From NCBI GenBank assembly GCA_002011685.1, contig MTOL01000224.1:7156-12475 (forward strand): a stretch of 5,320 nucleotides of DNA, read 5' to 3'. The position numbers and the translations under genes were made by a program. Origin of the DNA: Deferribacteres bacterium JdFR-76 (lineage in GTDB: Bacteria; Zhuqueibacterota; JdFR-76). Of this stretch, positions 1 to 5,320 are shown in pieces (the stretch's first letter is position 1; each line of letters opens with the position of its first letter). Below the pieces are notes generated by a model that was not told where the DNA came from, searched no databases, and saw nothing but the letters and a program-made list of their open reading frames with translations.

Positions 1-368
1 TGGAGGAACAACAACTGGATCTTGTACTGGGAATCCGGACATTTGCGTTTTCCCAGATGCCGAAGGATCGGTGGTTGAGCAATCAGCTAACAAGCCTTTT
101 GATTTCTGTTGTCGCGGGGAAGCGTATTGCGGATTCTCAATGCGGCTACAGAGCAATGAACCTGGAGATATACAGAAGGCTAAGGTTTTTTGCAAACCGG
201 TACGATTTTGAAACGGAAGTGCTACTCAAATATTTGTTGCATGGCGCCAGGACCGGCTTTGTGGAAATATCCAGGATATATGGTGGACAGAAAAGCTCGA
301 TTAACAGATTGACGGACACGATACGCTTCATTCGGACGGTATTGCGAGTAGCGCTCTATGAATCCTGA
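1..368 (+). CDS. Family 2 glycosyltransferase, C-terminal part (5' end outside window)
   Basis: The reading frame is open from base 3, with no stop before the TGA at 366-368, so this is the end of a gene that begins left of the window. About 121 residues are visible. They carry the C-terminal signature of GT2 enzymes of the dolichyl/undecaprenyl-phosphate sugar transferase type (DPM1-like): a DLVLGIR strand, then MPKDRWLSN, then IADSQCGYRAM, and then a YDFETEVLLKY segment. Members of this group transfer a sugar from a nucleotide donor to a lipid phosphate or glycan acceptor at the inner face of the cytoplasmic membrane. No C-terminal membrane segments (GtrA- or DPM3-like) follow, so the protein ends as a soluble or peripheral domain. 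The ATG at 57 is internal: conserved sequence lies upstream of it in the same frame. The gene overlaps the next one by 11 bp, which implies one transcript and translational coupling. The family call is firm; donor and acceptor cannot be told from this fragment. Confidence 0.85.
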   Translation, partial: EEQQLDLVLGIRTFAFSQMPKDRWLSNQLTSLLISVVAGKRIADSQCGYRAMNLEIYRRLRFFANRYDFETEVLLKYLLHGARTGFVEISRIYGGQKSSINRLTDTIRFIRTVLRVALYES

Positions 369-858
369 ACAAGTAGCCCAGTTTTTCGCGTCGCTCCCTA
401 AAGAGGTGGTAACGGCCATCATCGCAATGATTCCAATCCTTGAACTGCGCGGCGCAATTCCCTGGGCGCTGGCATCTCCGCCCATAGGGGGCGGTTTGAG
501 CTGGCAATCGGCCTATGTTTCAGCGGTCATTGGAAATTTTATCCCGGTCATTCCTATTTTACTCTTTCTGGAACCGGTTTCCAATGGACTCCGAAAATAC
601 CGACTTTTTGACCGATTTTTTGAATGGCTCTTTCGGAGAACCCGCAAAAAAGGCAGGCTCATTGAAAAATTCGAATTGCTGGGTCTGATGCTTTTTGTCG
701 GAATTCCGCTGCCAGTAACCGGTGCCTGGACCGGAGCAGTGGCCGCATTTATTTTCGGCGTGCGGTTTATGCCGGCGGTTATGGCTATTTTTGCGGGCAT
801 TTGCCTGGCCGGAATTATTGTAACCCTGGCTTCGTTGGGGGTTATTTCGTTATTCTGA
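358..858 (+). CDS. Small multidrug export family membrane protein (COG2426/PF06695)
   Basis: This is a 166-residue hydrophobic protein. The family hallmarks are PILELRGAIPWAL (residues 26-38) near the N-terminus and GIPLPVTGAWTGAVAAF (115-131) in the second half. Hydrophobic stretches at about 17-38, 52-72, 107-131 and 136-162 flank a basic cytoplasmic-looking loop (79-104, rich in R and K). The repeated pattern of a charged motif leading into a hydrophobic hairpin is reminiscent of the re-entrant loops of DedA/VTT proteins, a comparison from general knowledge rather than a search. The family is called 'putative small multi-drug export protein', but that label rests on weak evidence and no substrate is known. 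The length is normal for the family. The ATG at 358 is preferred because the helix leading to ELRGAIP needs these residues. It sits inside the upstream glycosyltransferase gene with no clear ribosome site, so translation is probably coupled to that gene. Confidence 0.85.
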   Translation: MNPEQVAQFFASLPKEVVTAIIAMIPILELRGAIPWALASPPIGGGLSWQSAYVSAVIGNFIPVIPILLFLEPVSNGLRKYRLFDRFFEWLFRRTRKKGRLIEKFELLGLMLFVGIPLPVTGAWTGAVAAFIFGVRFMPAVMAIFAGICLAGIIVTLASLGVISLF

Positions 859-864
859 AAAACT

Positions 865-939
865 CGGGGCGTAGCGCAGCCCGGTTAGCGCGCATGGTTC
901 GGGACCATGAGGTCGGCGGTTCGAATCCGCCCGCCCCGA
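865..939 (+). tRNA. tRNA-Pro, anticodon CGG
   Basis: A complete cloverleaf can be drawn by hand. The acceptor stem 865-871 pairs with 932-938 in seven Watson-Crick pairs, starting with the C1-G72 pair typical of bacterial tRNA-Pro. The D stem is 874-877/888-891. The anticodon stem 893-897 pairs perfectly with 905-909 around the loop TTCGGGA, placing CGG at 900-902. The T stem 915-919/927-931 has all five pairs, with loop TTCGAAT. The variable loop is AGGTC and the discriminator base is A939. CCA is not encoded (the next bases are CGA), so it must be added after transcription. The tRNA reads CCG codons. It begins 6 bp after the stop of the membrane protein gene and is followed at once by a terminator-like hairpin, so it may be cut out of a longer mRNA. 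Confidence 0.97.
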
Positions 940-944
940 CGATG

Positions 945-980
945 GAAAAAGCTGAGGTCTGAACTCAGCTTTTTCTTTAT
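945..980 (+). terminator. Rho-independent-type terminator after tRNA-Pro
   Basis: Bases 945-956 (GAAAAAGCTGAG) are the exact reverse complement of 964-975 (CTCAGCTTTTTC), giving a 12-bp stem with a 7-base loop (957-963). The inner half is GC-rich. The 3' arm contains a T5 run, followed by CTTTAT. The A-rich 5' side and T-rich 3' side make it look like a classic intrinsic terminator, able to work in both directions. It begins six bases after the tRNA discriminator, where a tRNA transcript would be expected to stop. It ends only 28 bp before the leuS start codon. Confidence 0.8.
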
Positions 981-996
981 TGGCCAGAAAAAATTC

Positions 997-1008
997 GGGA
1001 GAGGAAGG
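997..1008 (+). promoter_or_regulatory. Ribosome binding site of leuS (purine-rich)
   Basis: The run GGGAGAGGAAGG directly precedes ATG 1009. Its GGAG core (998-1001) is 7 bases from ATG 1009. A second GGAAGG core (1003-1008) is 9 bases from the in-frame ATG at 1018. Both codons are therefore served by the same purine tract, and the site excludes the far-upstream in-frame ATG at 907, which lies inside the tRNA gene. Confidence 0.7.
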
Positions 1009-3468
1009 ATGAACAGCATGCAGTATCCCTTCAAAGAAATCGAAAAAAAGTGGCAATCCTACTGGGAAGCGTCCAAGCTGTACGAAACAGATCTTTCGAA
1101 AACTGATAAAAAACTTTATGTGCTGGTCATGTTTCTGTATCCGTCGGGAGATCGACTGCACATTGGACACTGGTATAATTACGGGCCGACTGACACATGG
1201 GCCCGCTACAAACGAATGCAGGGGTATAATGTTTTTGAACCAATTGGATATGATGCATTTGGGCTTCCTGCGGAAAACTATGCAATTAAGAAGGGAATTC
1301 ATCCTGCCATCAGTACTGCGGAAAATATCCGAAATATCCGGGAACAGCTGAAGGCCATCGGGGCCATGTATGATTGGTCCAAAGAAATCAACACAAGCTC
1401 TCCCGAATATTACAAATGGACACAGTGGATCTTTCTGCAGCTTTACAAAAATGGACTTGCTTATCGGAAAAAGGCTCCTGTTAATTGGTGTCCCAGCTGC
1501 CAGACGGTACTGGCAAACGAACAGGTCATCGACGGACGCTGCGAACGTTGCGATTCGGAAGTAACCCGTCGGGATCTTGAACAGTGGTTTTTCAAGATCA
1601 CTGCCTATGCAGATCGTCTCCTGGAAGGACATGACCGGATCCAGTGGCCGGAAAAGACCATTATAATGCAGAAAAACTGGATCGGCCGCTCCGAAGGTGC
1701 GCTTATCACGTTTCAGGTGGCCGATTCGGACTTGACATTTGATGTTTTTACAACACGCCCGGACACGCTCTTTGGCGTTACATACATGGTTCTGGCTCCT
1801 GAACATCCACTGGTGGAAAAAATAACAACTCCTGAACAAAGGGATGAAGTCGCACGATATGTGGAATTTGCAAGGAAAGAAAGCGAAATTGAGCGAACAT
1901 CAACGGAAAAAGAGAAAACCGGGGTATTTACGGGAGCCTATGCCGTAAATCCCATAAATAACGAAAAAATTCCCATCTGGATTGCCGATTATGTATTATT
2001 GAGCTACGGAACCGGAGCCATAATGGCAGTTCCAGGACACGACCAGCGCGATTTTGAATTTGCCAAGAAATTCAACCTGCCGATCCGCATTGTGATCTCT
2101 CCTGATCCAAACGTTTCGGATTACCCGCTCGAGCAAGCTTACACCGAAAAAGGATACATGGTAAACTCGGGCCCATTTAATGGCCTAACCTCCGAAGAGG
2201 GAGGCAAAAAAGTAACCGAATACCTGGAAAGGATAGGGAAGGGCAAATTCCATGTGGCCTACAAGCTGAGGGACTGGCTAATTTCCCGACAGAGGTACTG
2301 GGGGGCGCCCATTCCAATTATTTATTGTTCGGATTGCGGTGAAGTGCCAGTGCCCGAAGAGGATCTGCCAGTGGAATTGCCGATGGAAGTCAAATTTACA
2401 GGAAAAGGTGAATCCCCACTGGCCACGGTGCCGGACTTTGTAAACACCCAATGCCCAAAATGTGGTAAGCCGGCTCGCCGCGAAGTAGATACAATGGACA
2501 CATTCGTCTGCTCTTCCTGGTATTTTCTACGCTATTTAACACCTCATCTTGATACCGCCCCCTGGGATCGTGATCTGGCGGATAAATGGCTTCCGGTTGA
2601 TCAGTACGTAGGGGGGGCTGAGCATGCAGTGATGCACTTGTTGTATGCCCGTTTTATTACAAAAGTCATGTACGATCTCGGTTATATCGGTTTCGATGAA
2701 CCGTTTCAACGCCTATTTCATCAGGGGGTTATTACAAACAAAGGCGCCAAGATGTCCAAATCACGTGGAAATGTGGTAAACCCGGACCAGTTTATCGAAA
2801 AATACGGTTCCGATGTTTTCCGTATGTACCTCATGTTCATGGGATCCTATGAAGAAGGCGGTGATTGGAGCGATGAAGGGATTACGGGAATTCACCGTTT
2901 TATAAACCGCATCTGGCGTTTTGTCCATGATTACGTCCAAAATCCGGCAAAGGGTGGGGAAGAAGAAAAGGCTCAGAAACTTGAGCGCATCCGGCATTAC
3001 ACCATCAAAGAAGTTACTCAGGATCTAGAACGCTTTCATTTCAATACTGCCATTAGCCGTCTCATGGAATTCTTCAATGCTCTCTCCTCATATCGGAACG
3101 AATTGCCAATCGAAAAACAAAACAAAAGCATCATGGATCGGTGCCTCGAAACTTTTATCCTCTTGCTTGCTCCCTTCGCACCACATTTTGGAGAAGAGAT
3201 CTGGGAAAAACTCGGAAAAAAACCAAGCATCTTTAATGCCTCTTGGCCCAACTATGACGAAAAAATGTTGAAACAGGATAAAATATCCATTGTAATTCAG
3301 GTGAACGGAAAATTGCGCGATCAGGTTGTCGTTGATGCGGATGCGGAGGAAAATCAGATTTTTGAGCTGGCACAAAATGCCCCAAAGGCCAAAAAATACC
3401 TTCAGGGAAAAGAAATTATAAAAAGGATCTACGTTCCAAGAAAACTTGTAAATTTTGTTGTCAAATAG
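1009..3468 (+). CDS. leuS: Leucyl-tRNA synthetase (EC 6.1.1.4)
   Basis: This is a full-length class I synthetase of 819 residues that attaches leucine to tRNA-Leu in the cytoplasm. Visible landmarks, numbered from ATG 1009, are HIGH at 51-54; a zinc-ribbon-like set C161/C164/C178/C181; the CP1 editing domain with TTRPDT (248-253) and AVPGHDQRD (340-348, D345 probably the editing aspartate); RDWLISRQRYWGAPIP (about 422-436), the LeuRS catalytic signature; a second Cys set C440/C443/C482/C485; KMSKS at 581-585; a helical anticodon-binding domain; and a C-terminal domain from about VNGKLRDQV to the end. The frame is open back to an ATG at 907, but that would include tRNA-Pro; the start at 1009 follows the purine-rich site, with ATG 1018 as the alternative. 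Unusual points are the very short link between HQG (571-573) and KMSKS, so the leucine-specific insertion of the E. coli type is absent, and MFLYPSG where MLPYPSG or MFPYPSG is usual. No promoter is visible between the upstream hairpin and the start. Confidence 0.97.
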   Translation: MNSMQYPFKEIEKKWQSYWEASKLYETDLSKTDKKLYVLVMFLYPSGDRLHIGHWYNYGPTDTWARYKRMQGYNVFEPIGYDAFGLPAENYAIKKGIHPAISTAENIRNIREQLKAIGAMYDWSKEINTSSPEYYKWTQWIFLQLYKNGLAYRKKAPVNWCPSCQTVLANEQVIDGRCERCDSEVTRRDLEQWFFKITAYADRLLEGHDRIQWPEKTIIMQKNWIGRSEGALITFQVADSDLTFDVFTTRPDTLFGVTYMVLAPEHPLVEKITTPEQRDEVARYVEFARKESEIERTSTEKEKTGVFTGAYAVNPINNEKIPIWIADYVLLSYGTGAIMAVPGHDQRDFEFAKKFNLPIRIVISPDPNVSDYPLEQAYTEKGYMVNSGPFNGLTSEEGGKKVTEYLERIGKGKFHVAYKLRDWLISRQRYWGAPIPIIYCSDCGEVPVPEEDLPVELPMEVKFTGKGESPLATVPDFVNTQCPKCGKPARREVDTMDTFVCSSWYFLRYLTPHLDTAPWDRDLADKWLPVDQYVGGAEHAVMHLLYARFITKVMYDLGYIGFDEPFQRLFHQGVITNKGAKMSKSRGNVVNPDQFIEKYGSDVFRMYLMFMGSYEEGGDWSDEGITGIHRFINRIWRFVHDYVQNPAKGGEEEKAQKLERIRHYTIKEVTQDLERFHFNTAISRLMEFFNALSSYRNELPIEKQNKSIMDRCLETFILLLAPFAPHFGEEIWEKLGKKPSIFNASWPNYDEKMLKQDKISIVIQVNGKLRDQVVVDADAEENQIFELAQNAPKAKKYLQGKEIIKRIYVPRKLVNFVVK

Positions 3469-3484
3469 AGCGCAAATAGAACGC
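3463..3484 (+). repeat. Tandem 11-bp direct repeat at the leuS stop
   Basis: AAATAGAGCGC (3463-3473) is followed directly by AAATAGAACGC (3474-3484), identical at 10 of 11 positions. The first copy contains the last leuS codon and the TAG stop. The second copy supplies another TAG that is out of frame (offset 11), so it is not a back-up stop. It looks like a small slippage duplication; a function is not evident. Confidence 0.6.
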
Positions 3485-3496
3485 AAAAAAAGAGGG

Positions 3497-3525
3497 TTGA
3501 ATTTCCTTTTGGGATGGGCTATTAT
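3497..3525 (+). promoter_or_regulatory. Sigma70-like promoter candidate in the convergent intergenic region
   Basis: TTGAAT (3497-3502) and TATTAT (3520-3525) are separated by exactly 17 bp, matching 4 of 6 and 5 of 6 bases of the -35 and -10 consensus. Transcription would start near 3532 and run antisense into the 3' end of the TPR gene. No sense gene follows on this strand. The region is AT-rich, which makes chance matches common, and if the organism belongs to a Bacteroidota-like lineage its main sigma factor may not use this consensus. Low confidence. Confidence 0.25.
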
Positions 3526-3549
3526 ACATAATATATCTTATGTGTAATA
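3520..3549. repeat. AT-rich inverted repeat between leuS and the TPR gene
   Basis: TATTATACATAA (3520-3531) and TTATGTGTAATA (3538-3549) form twelve pairs, eleven Watson-Crick and one T-G, around a 6-base loop. It sits midway between two convergent stop codons, where a shared terminator is expected. However, the stem has almost no GC and neither strand has a T-run directly after it, so it is a poor intrinsic terminator. It could also be a protein-binding site. It overlaps the -10 of the promoter candidate. Confidence 0.45.
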
Positions 3550-3563
3550 TTGAAGCAAAAATT

Positions 3564-4718
3564 TTAAAGCGCCAAAAGCATCTTTTCACTCTTTTTTTTG
3601 ATTGGCGATTCTAGCGGGCTTTCATTTATCCTGTTTAATTCTTCCTGTGCTCTTTCTTTTTCACTTAGTTGGATAAGGGCTTTCGCCAGTTCGTAGCGCG
3701 CGGCCAGGTTGTTTCGGTTTTTTCGAATTGCCTGACGCAGTGCCTCCTTTGCTTCGGTATACCGTTCCGTCCGGTTCAGGTTCTTTCCTTCCAGATAAAG
3801 TACCACATCATCAGCTTTTCCAAGATTTTTCGCCTTTTTGAGAATTTCAAGAACGTCTTCCGGTTTTCCAATCCGATCGAGAACGAGTGCTAATTCTTTA
3901 TAATAAAGGCCCTTGCGTGGGTTTTTTAGGATGGCACGTTTCAGAGCAAGAAATGCTTCTCTTAGTCTCCCACAGCGGATCAGAGATTCCGCATGCAAAA
4001 AGTGGGCTATGTCTGTATTCGTGCGGCGAGCATATTCTCCAAAGTAGCGCGAAGCAAGAAGGTGTTTTCCTTCCAAATATGCTCCCATTCCCTGCGCATA
4101 GAGGCGGTTCGCACTTGTCCCCTCATCACCATCAGCAGGTTGCTGCGGCATTTCTATGGAAGAAAAAAGCGCCTTTTTGGCATATTGGCCAAAAGGACCG
4201 CTGGGATCCAGCTCCAGCACCTTTTGAAGGTGCTCTTTTGCCTTTTCCCGTTCGCCCATTAGAATATTGAGTTTTGCAATTCCAAGATACCCCCTCGGTT
4301 CATCTGGATACAGTTCCACAACTTTCTGGAAGGTTTTGATGGATTCTTCAAAATGTCGCTTGACGCCGTAGATAGCCGCAAGATGAAGGAGGGCCAACTT
4401 ATGTTTCGGATTTAATGCGAGGGCCTTTTGAATATATTCCTCGGCCAGATCAAAGCGACGCAGTTTCATGTAGGAAGTTCCGAGAACGATCATAGCTTTG
4501 AAATGCCCAGGCGATAGCTCCAGGAGACGTTCCAGAAAACGGACTGCCTCCTCATATTGTTTCATTTCGAAGTTGATCAGACCGAGGCTATACAGTACCT
4601 CAACTTCTTCAGGATCTACCTCCAGGGCCTTTTTCCATAGCGCAATTGCATCCTGAAACCGCTTTTGTTTGTAGAGAGCTACCGCTTTGGAATGGATGTT
4701 CCGGATCGTATCATTCAT
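3564..4718 (-). CDS. Tetratricopeptide-repeat (TPR) protein
   Basis: This is a 384-residue soluble protein with no signal peptide or membrane segment, probably cytoplasmic. The N-terminal half is five consecutive 34-residue TPR units with conserved prolines exactly 34 apart (P36, P70, P104, P138, P172), each with the usual alternation of small and aromatic residues (for example YSLGLINFEMKQYEEAVRF). A linker at about 175-203, including MPQQPADGDEGTS, breaks the array. A second, more divergent set of about four to five helix-turn-helix units (about 204-366) follows, ending in a lysine-rich tail (IKKKSEKMLLAL). TPR arrays are scaffolds for protein binding; no enzymatic domain is present and the partner cannot be deduced. 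ATG 4718 lies 6 bp after the proS stop with a weak GGAA site about 9 bases upstream inside the end of proS, so it is probably translated from the proS transcript. The family call is secure; the role is unknown. Confidence 0.9.
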   Translation of the reverse strand: MNDTIRNIHSKAVALYKQKRFQDAIALWKKALEVDPEEVEVLYSLGLINFEMKQYEEAVRFLERLLELSPGHFKAMIVLGTSYMKLRRFDLAEEYIQKALALNPKHKLALLHLAAIYGVKRHFEESIKTFQKVVELYPDEPRGYLGIAKLNILMGEREKAKEHLQKVLELDPSGPFGQYAKKALFSSIEMPQQPADGDEGTSANRLYAQGMGAYLEGKHLLASRYFGEYARRTNTDIAHFLHAESLIRCGRLREAFLALKRAILKNPRKGLYYKELALVLDRIGKPEDVLEILKKAKNLGKADDVVLYLEGKNLNRTERYTEAKEALRQAIRKNRNNLAARYELAKALIQLSEKERAQEELNRINESPLESPIKKKSEKMLLAL

Positions 4719-4724
4719 TCTTTG

Positions 4725-5320
4725 TTATTCCAGCTCTACAACGATGGATTGGATCTCCTGAATGGCTTTATCGATTGGAACATAGCGCCGCTCGTCGCTT
4801 CGGCGGAATTTGATTTCCACCTGATTTTTCTGAATATTTTTTTCGCTGATAATGACCTGCAGTGGCATACCCAGCAGGTCCGCATCCCTGAATTTGAATC
4901 CCGGACTGAATTCCCTATCGTCCAGCAGGACATCCACACCATTTTGTTGCAATTCTTCATAGAGCCGGTCTGCAAGTTTTTTTATTTCGCTGTTTTTATA
5001 ATTGATAGGAACAATATGAACCAGAAAAGGCGCCAGAGCTTTGTTCCAGCAAAGTCCTTTGTCATCCGCATTTTGTTCGATAAATGCCGCAACGATGCGC
5101 TCTACACCAATCCCGTAGCTTCCCATAACAATGGGTTTTTCTTTCCCATCAGCGTCCAGGAAGGTTGCTCCCATGCTCTCAGAATATTTGGTTCCCAGTT
5201 TGAAAATATGCCCCAGTTCGATTGCCCTGACAATTCGCAGCGGTTCGCCACATTCCGGACAAAAATCACCTTCCTGTACAAGTGCCACATCGACAACTGC
5301 ACGGACGGAAACGTCCCGAC
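4725..5320 (-). CDS. proS: Prolyl-tRNA synthetase, C-terminal part (5' end outside window)
   Basis: The frame is open from the right edge of the window to the TAA at 4725-4727, giving about 198 residues of an enzyme that is usually near 570 residues in bacteria. ProRS attaches proline to tRNA-Pro in the cytoplasm. Visible in order are CPECG; RAIELGHIFKLGTKYSESMG, the proline-site segment; class II motif 3 in MGSYGIGVERIVAAFIEQ (about 5073-5125); then the C-terminal anticodon-binding (HGTP) domain, with APFLVHIVPIN, LDDREFSPGFKF and RDADLLGMPLQVII. This is the bacterial type of ProRS, not the archaeal/eukaryotic type. The codon at 5286-5288 (GTG) is internal valine, not a start, because recognisable sequence continues upstream to the edge. 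The DDR motif is followed by EFSPGFKF, where ERPGxKF is more usual. Any INS editing domain lies outside the window. The TPR gene follows 6 bp downstream. Confidence 0.95.
   Translation of the reverse strand, partial: RDVSVRAVVDVALVQEGDFCPECGEPLRIVRAIELGHIFKLGTKYSESMGATFLDADGKEKPIVMGSYGIGVERIVAAFIEQNADDKGLCWNKALAPFLVHIVPINYKNSEIKKLADRLYEELQQNGVDVLLDDREFSPGFKFRDADLLGMPLQVIISEKNIQKNQVEIKFRRSDERRYVPIDKAIQEIQSIVVELE

Noticed and set aside
818..856. tRNA promoter inside the end of the membrane protein gene (TTGTAA ... TATTCT)
   Set aside because: The two boxes are 27 bp apart and no other pair has both a good sequence and a 16-18 bp spacing.
865..939. tRNA-Pro as an integration site for a mobile element
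   Set aside because: No integrase gene and no repeat of the tRNA 3' end is seen in the window; flanking genes are housekeeping.
942..962. Six-codon leader peptide MEKAEV within the hairpin before leuS
   Set aside because: It contains no leucine codons and has no ribosome site, so it does not fit a leucine attenuator.
907..1008. Upstream in-frame extension of leuS to ATG 907
   Set aside because: The first codons are tRNA-Pro sequence and the next cross the terminator hairpin; the added residues do not resemble LeuRS.
850..1839. Long (329-codon) minus-strand open frame opposite the 5' half of leuS
   Set aside because: It is antisense to conserved LeuRS codons and its end is the reverse of tRNA-Pro (reading RADSNRRPHGPEPCALTGLRYA), a known pattern of spurious tRNA-derived protein predictions. 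No independent family features or ribosome site.
3521..3526. Perfect TATAAT on the minus strand within the AT-rich inverted repeat
   Set aside because: The hexamer 17 bp upstream (TATTAC) is not a -35 element, and the site would transcribe antisense into leuS; AT-rich sequence explains it.
3887..4270. 127-codon plus-strand open frame opposite the TPR gene
   Set aside because: Antisense shadow of a well-supported TPR gene, with no recognisable domain.

Overview
The window reads as an ordinary bacterial chromosome segment, with densely packed housekeeping genes and no mobile element, CRISPR array or obvious horizontal insertion. Bacterial origin follows from the bacterial-type leucyl- and prolyl-tRNA synthetases, a Shine-Dalgarno-like site before leuS, a rho-independent-type terminator, and short or overlapping gene junctions. 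The tRNA gene does not encode its 3' CCA. The LeuRS N-terminal catalytic block (HIGH followed by WYNYGPTDTWARYKRMQGY) looks to me more like Bacteroidota/Chlorobiota/Calditrichota-type (FCB-like) enzymes than proteobacterial ones. This placement is a recollection-based inference of low certainty.

Layout, left to right. (1) Plus strand, 1-368: the C-terminal end of a family 2 glycosyltransferase of the polyprenyl-phosphate sugar transferase kind, overlapping by 11 bp (2) a 166-residue membrane protein of the COG2426/PF06695 'small multidrug export' family. (3) Six bases later, a complete tRNA-Pro(CGG) gene at 865-939. (4) A strong 12-bp hairpin with a U-rich 3' side at 945-980. (5) leuS at 1009-3468, full length. 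(6) A 95-bp AT-rich convergent intergenic region holding a tandem 11-bp duplication at the leuS stop, an inverted repeat and a promoter-like pair. (7) Minus strand, 3564-4718: a soluble tetratricopeptide-repeat protein, 6 bp downstream of (8) the C-terminal ~198 codons of proS, which runs off the right edge.

How the genes work together: leuS and proS charge tRNA-Leu and tRNA-Pro, and a proline tRNA gene lies between leuS and the envelope-type genes, so the window is mainly translation machinery. The TPR protein is probably co-transcribed with proS; its partner is unknown. The glycosyltransferase and the small membrane protein form a tight pair at the membrane.

I found no convincing evidence of an undescribed system. 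The points most worth checking are a terminator that leaves no room for a leuS promoter, the absence in LeuRS of the leucine-specific insertion before KMSKS, and the small motifs in the convergent intergenic region.
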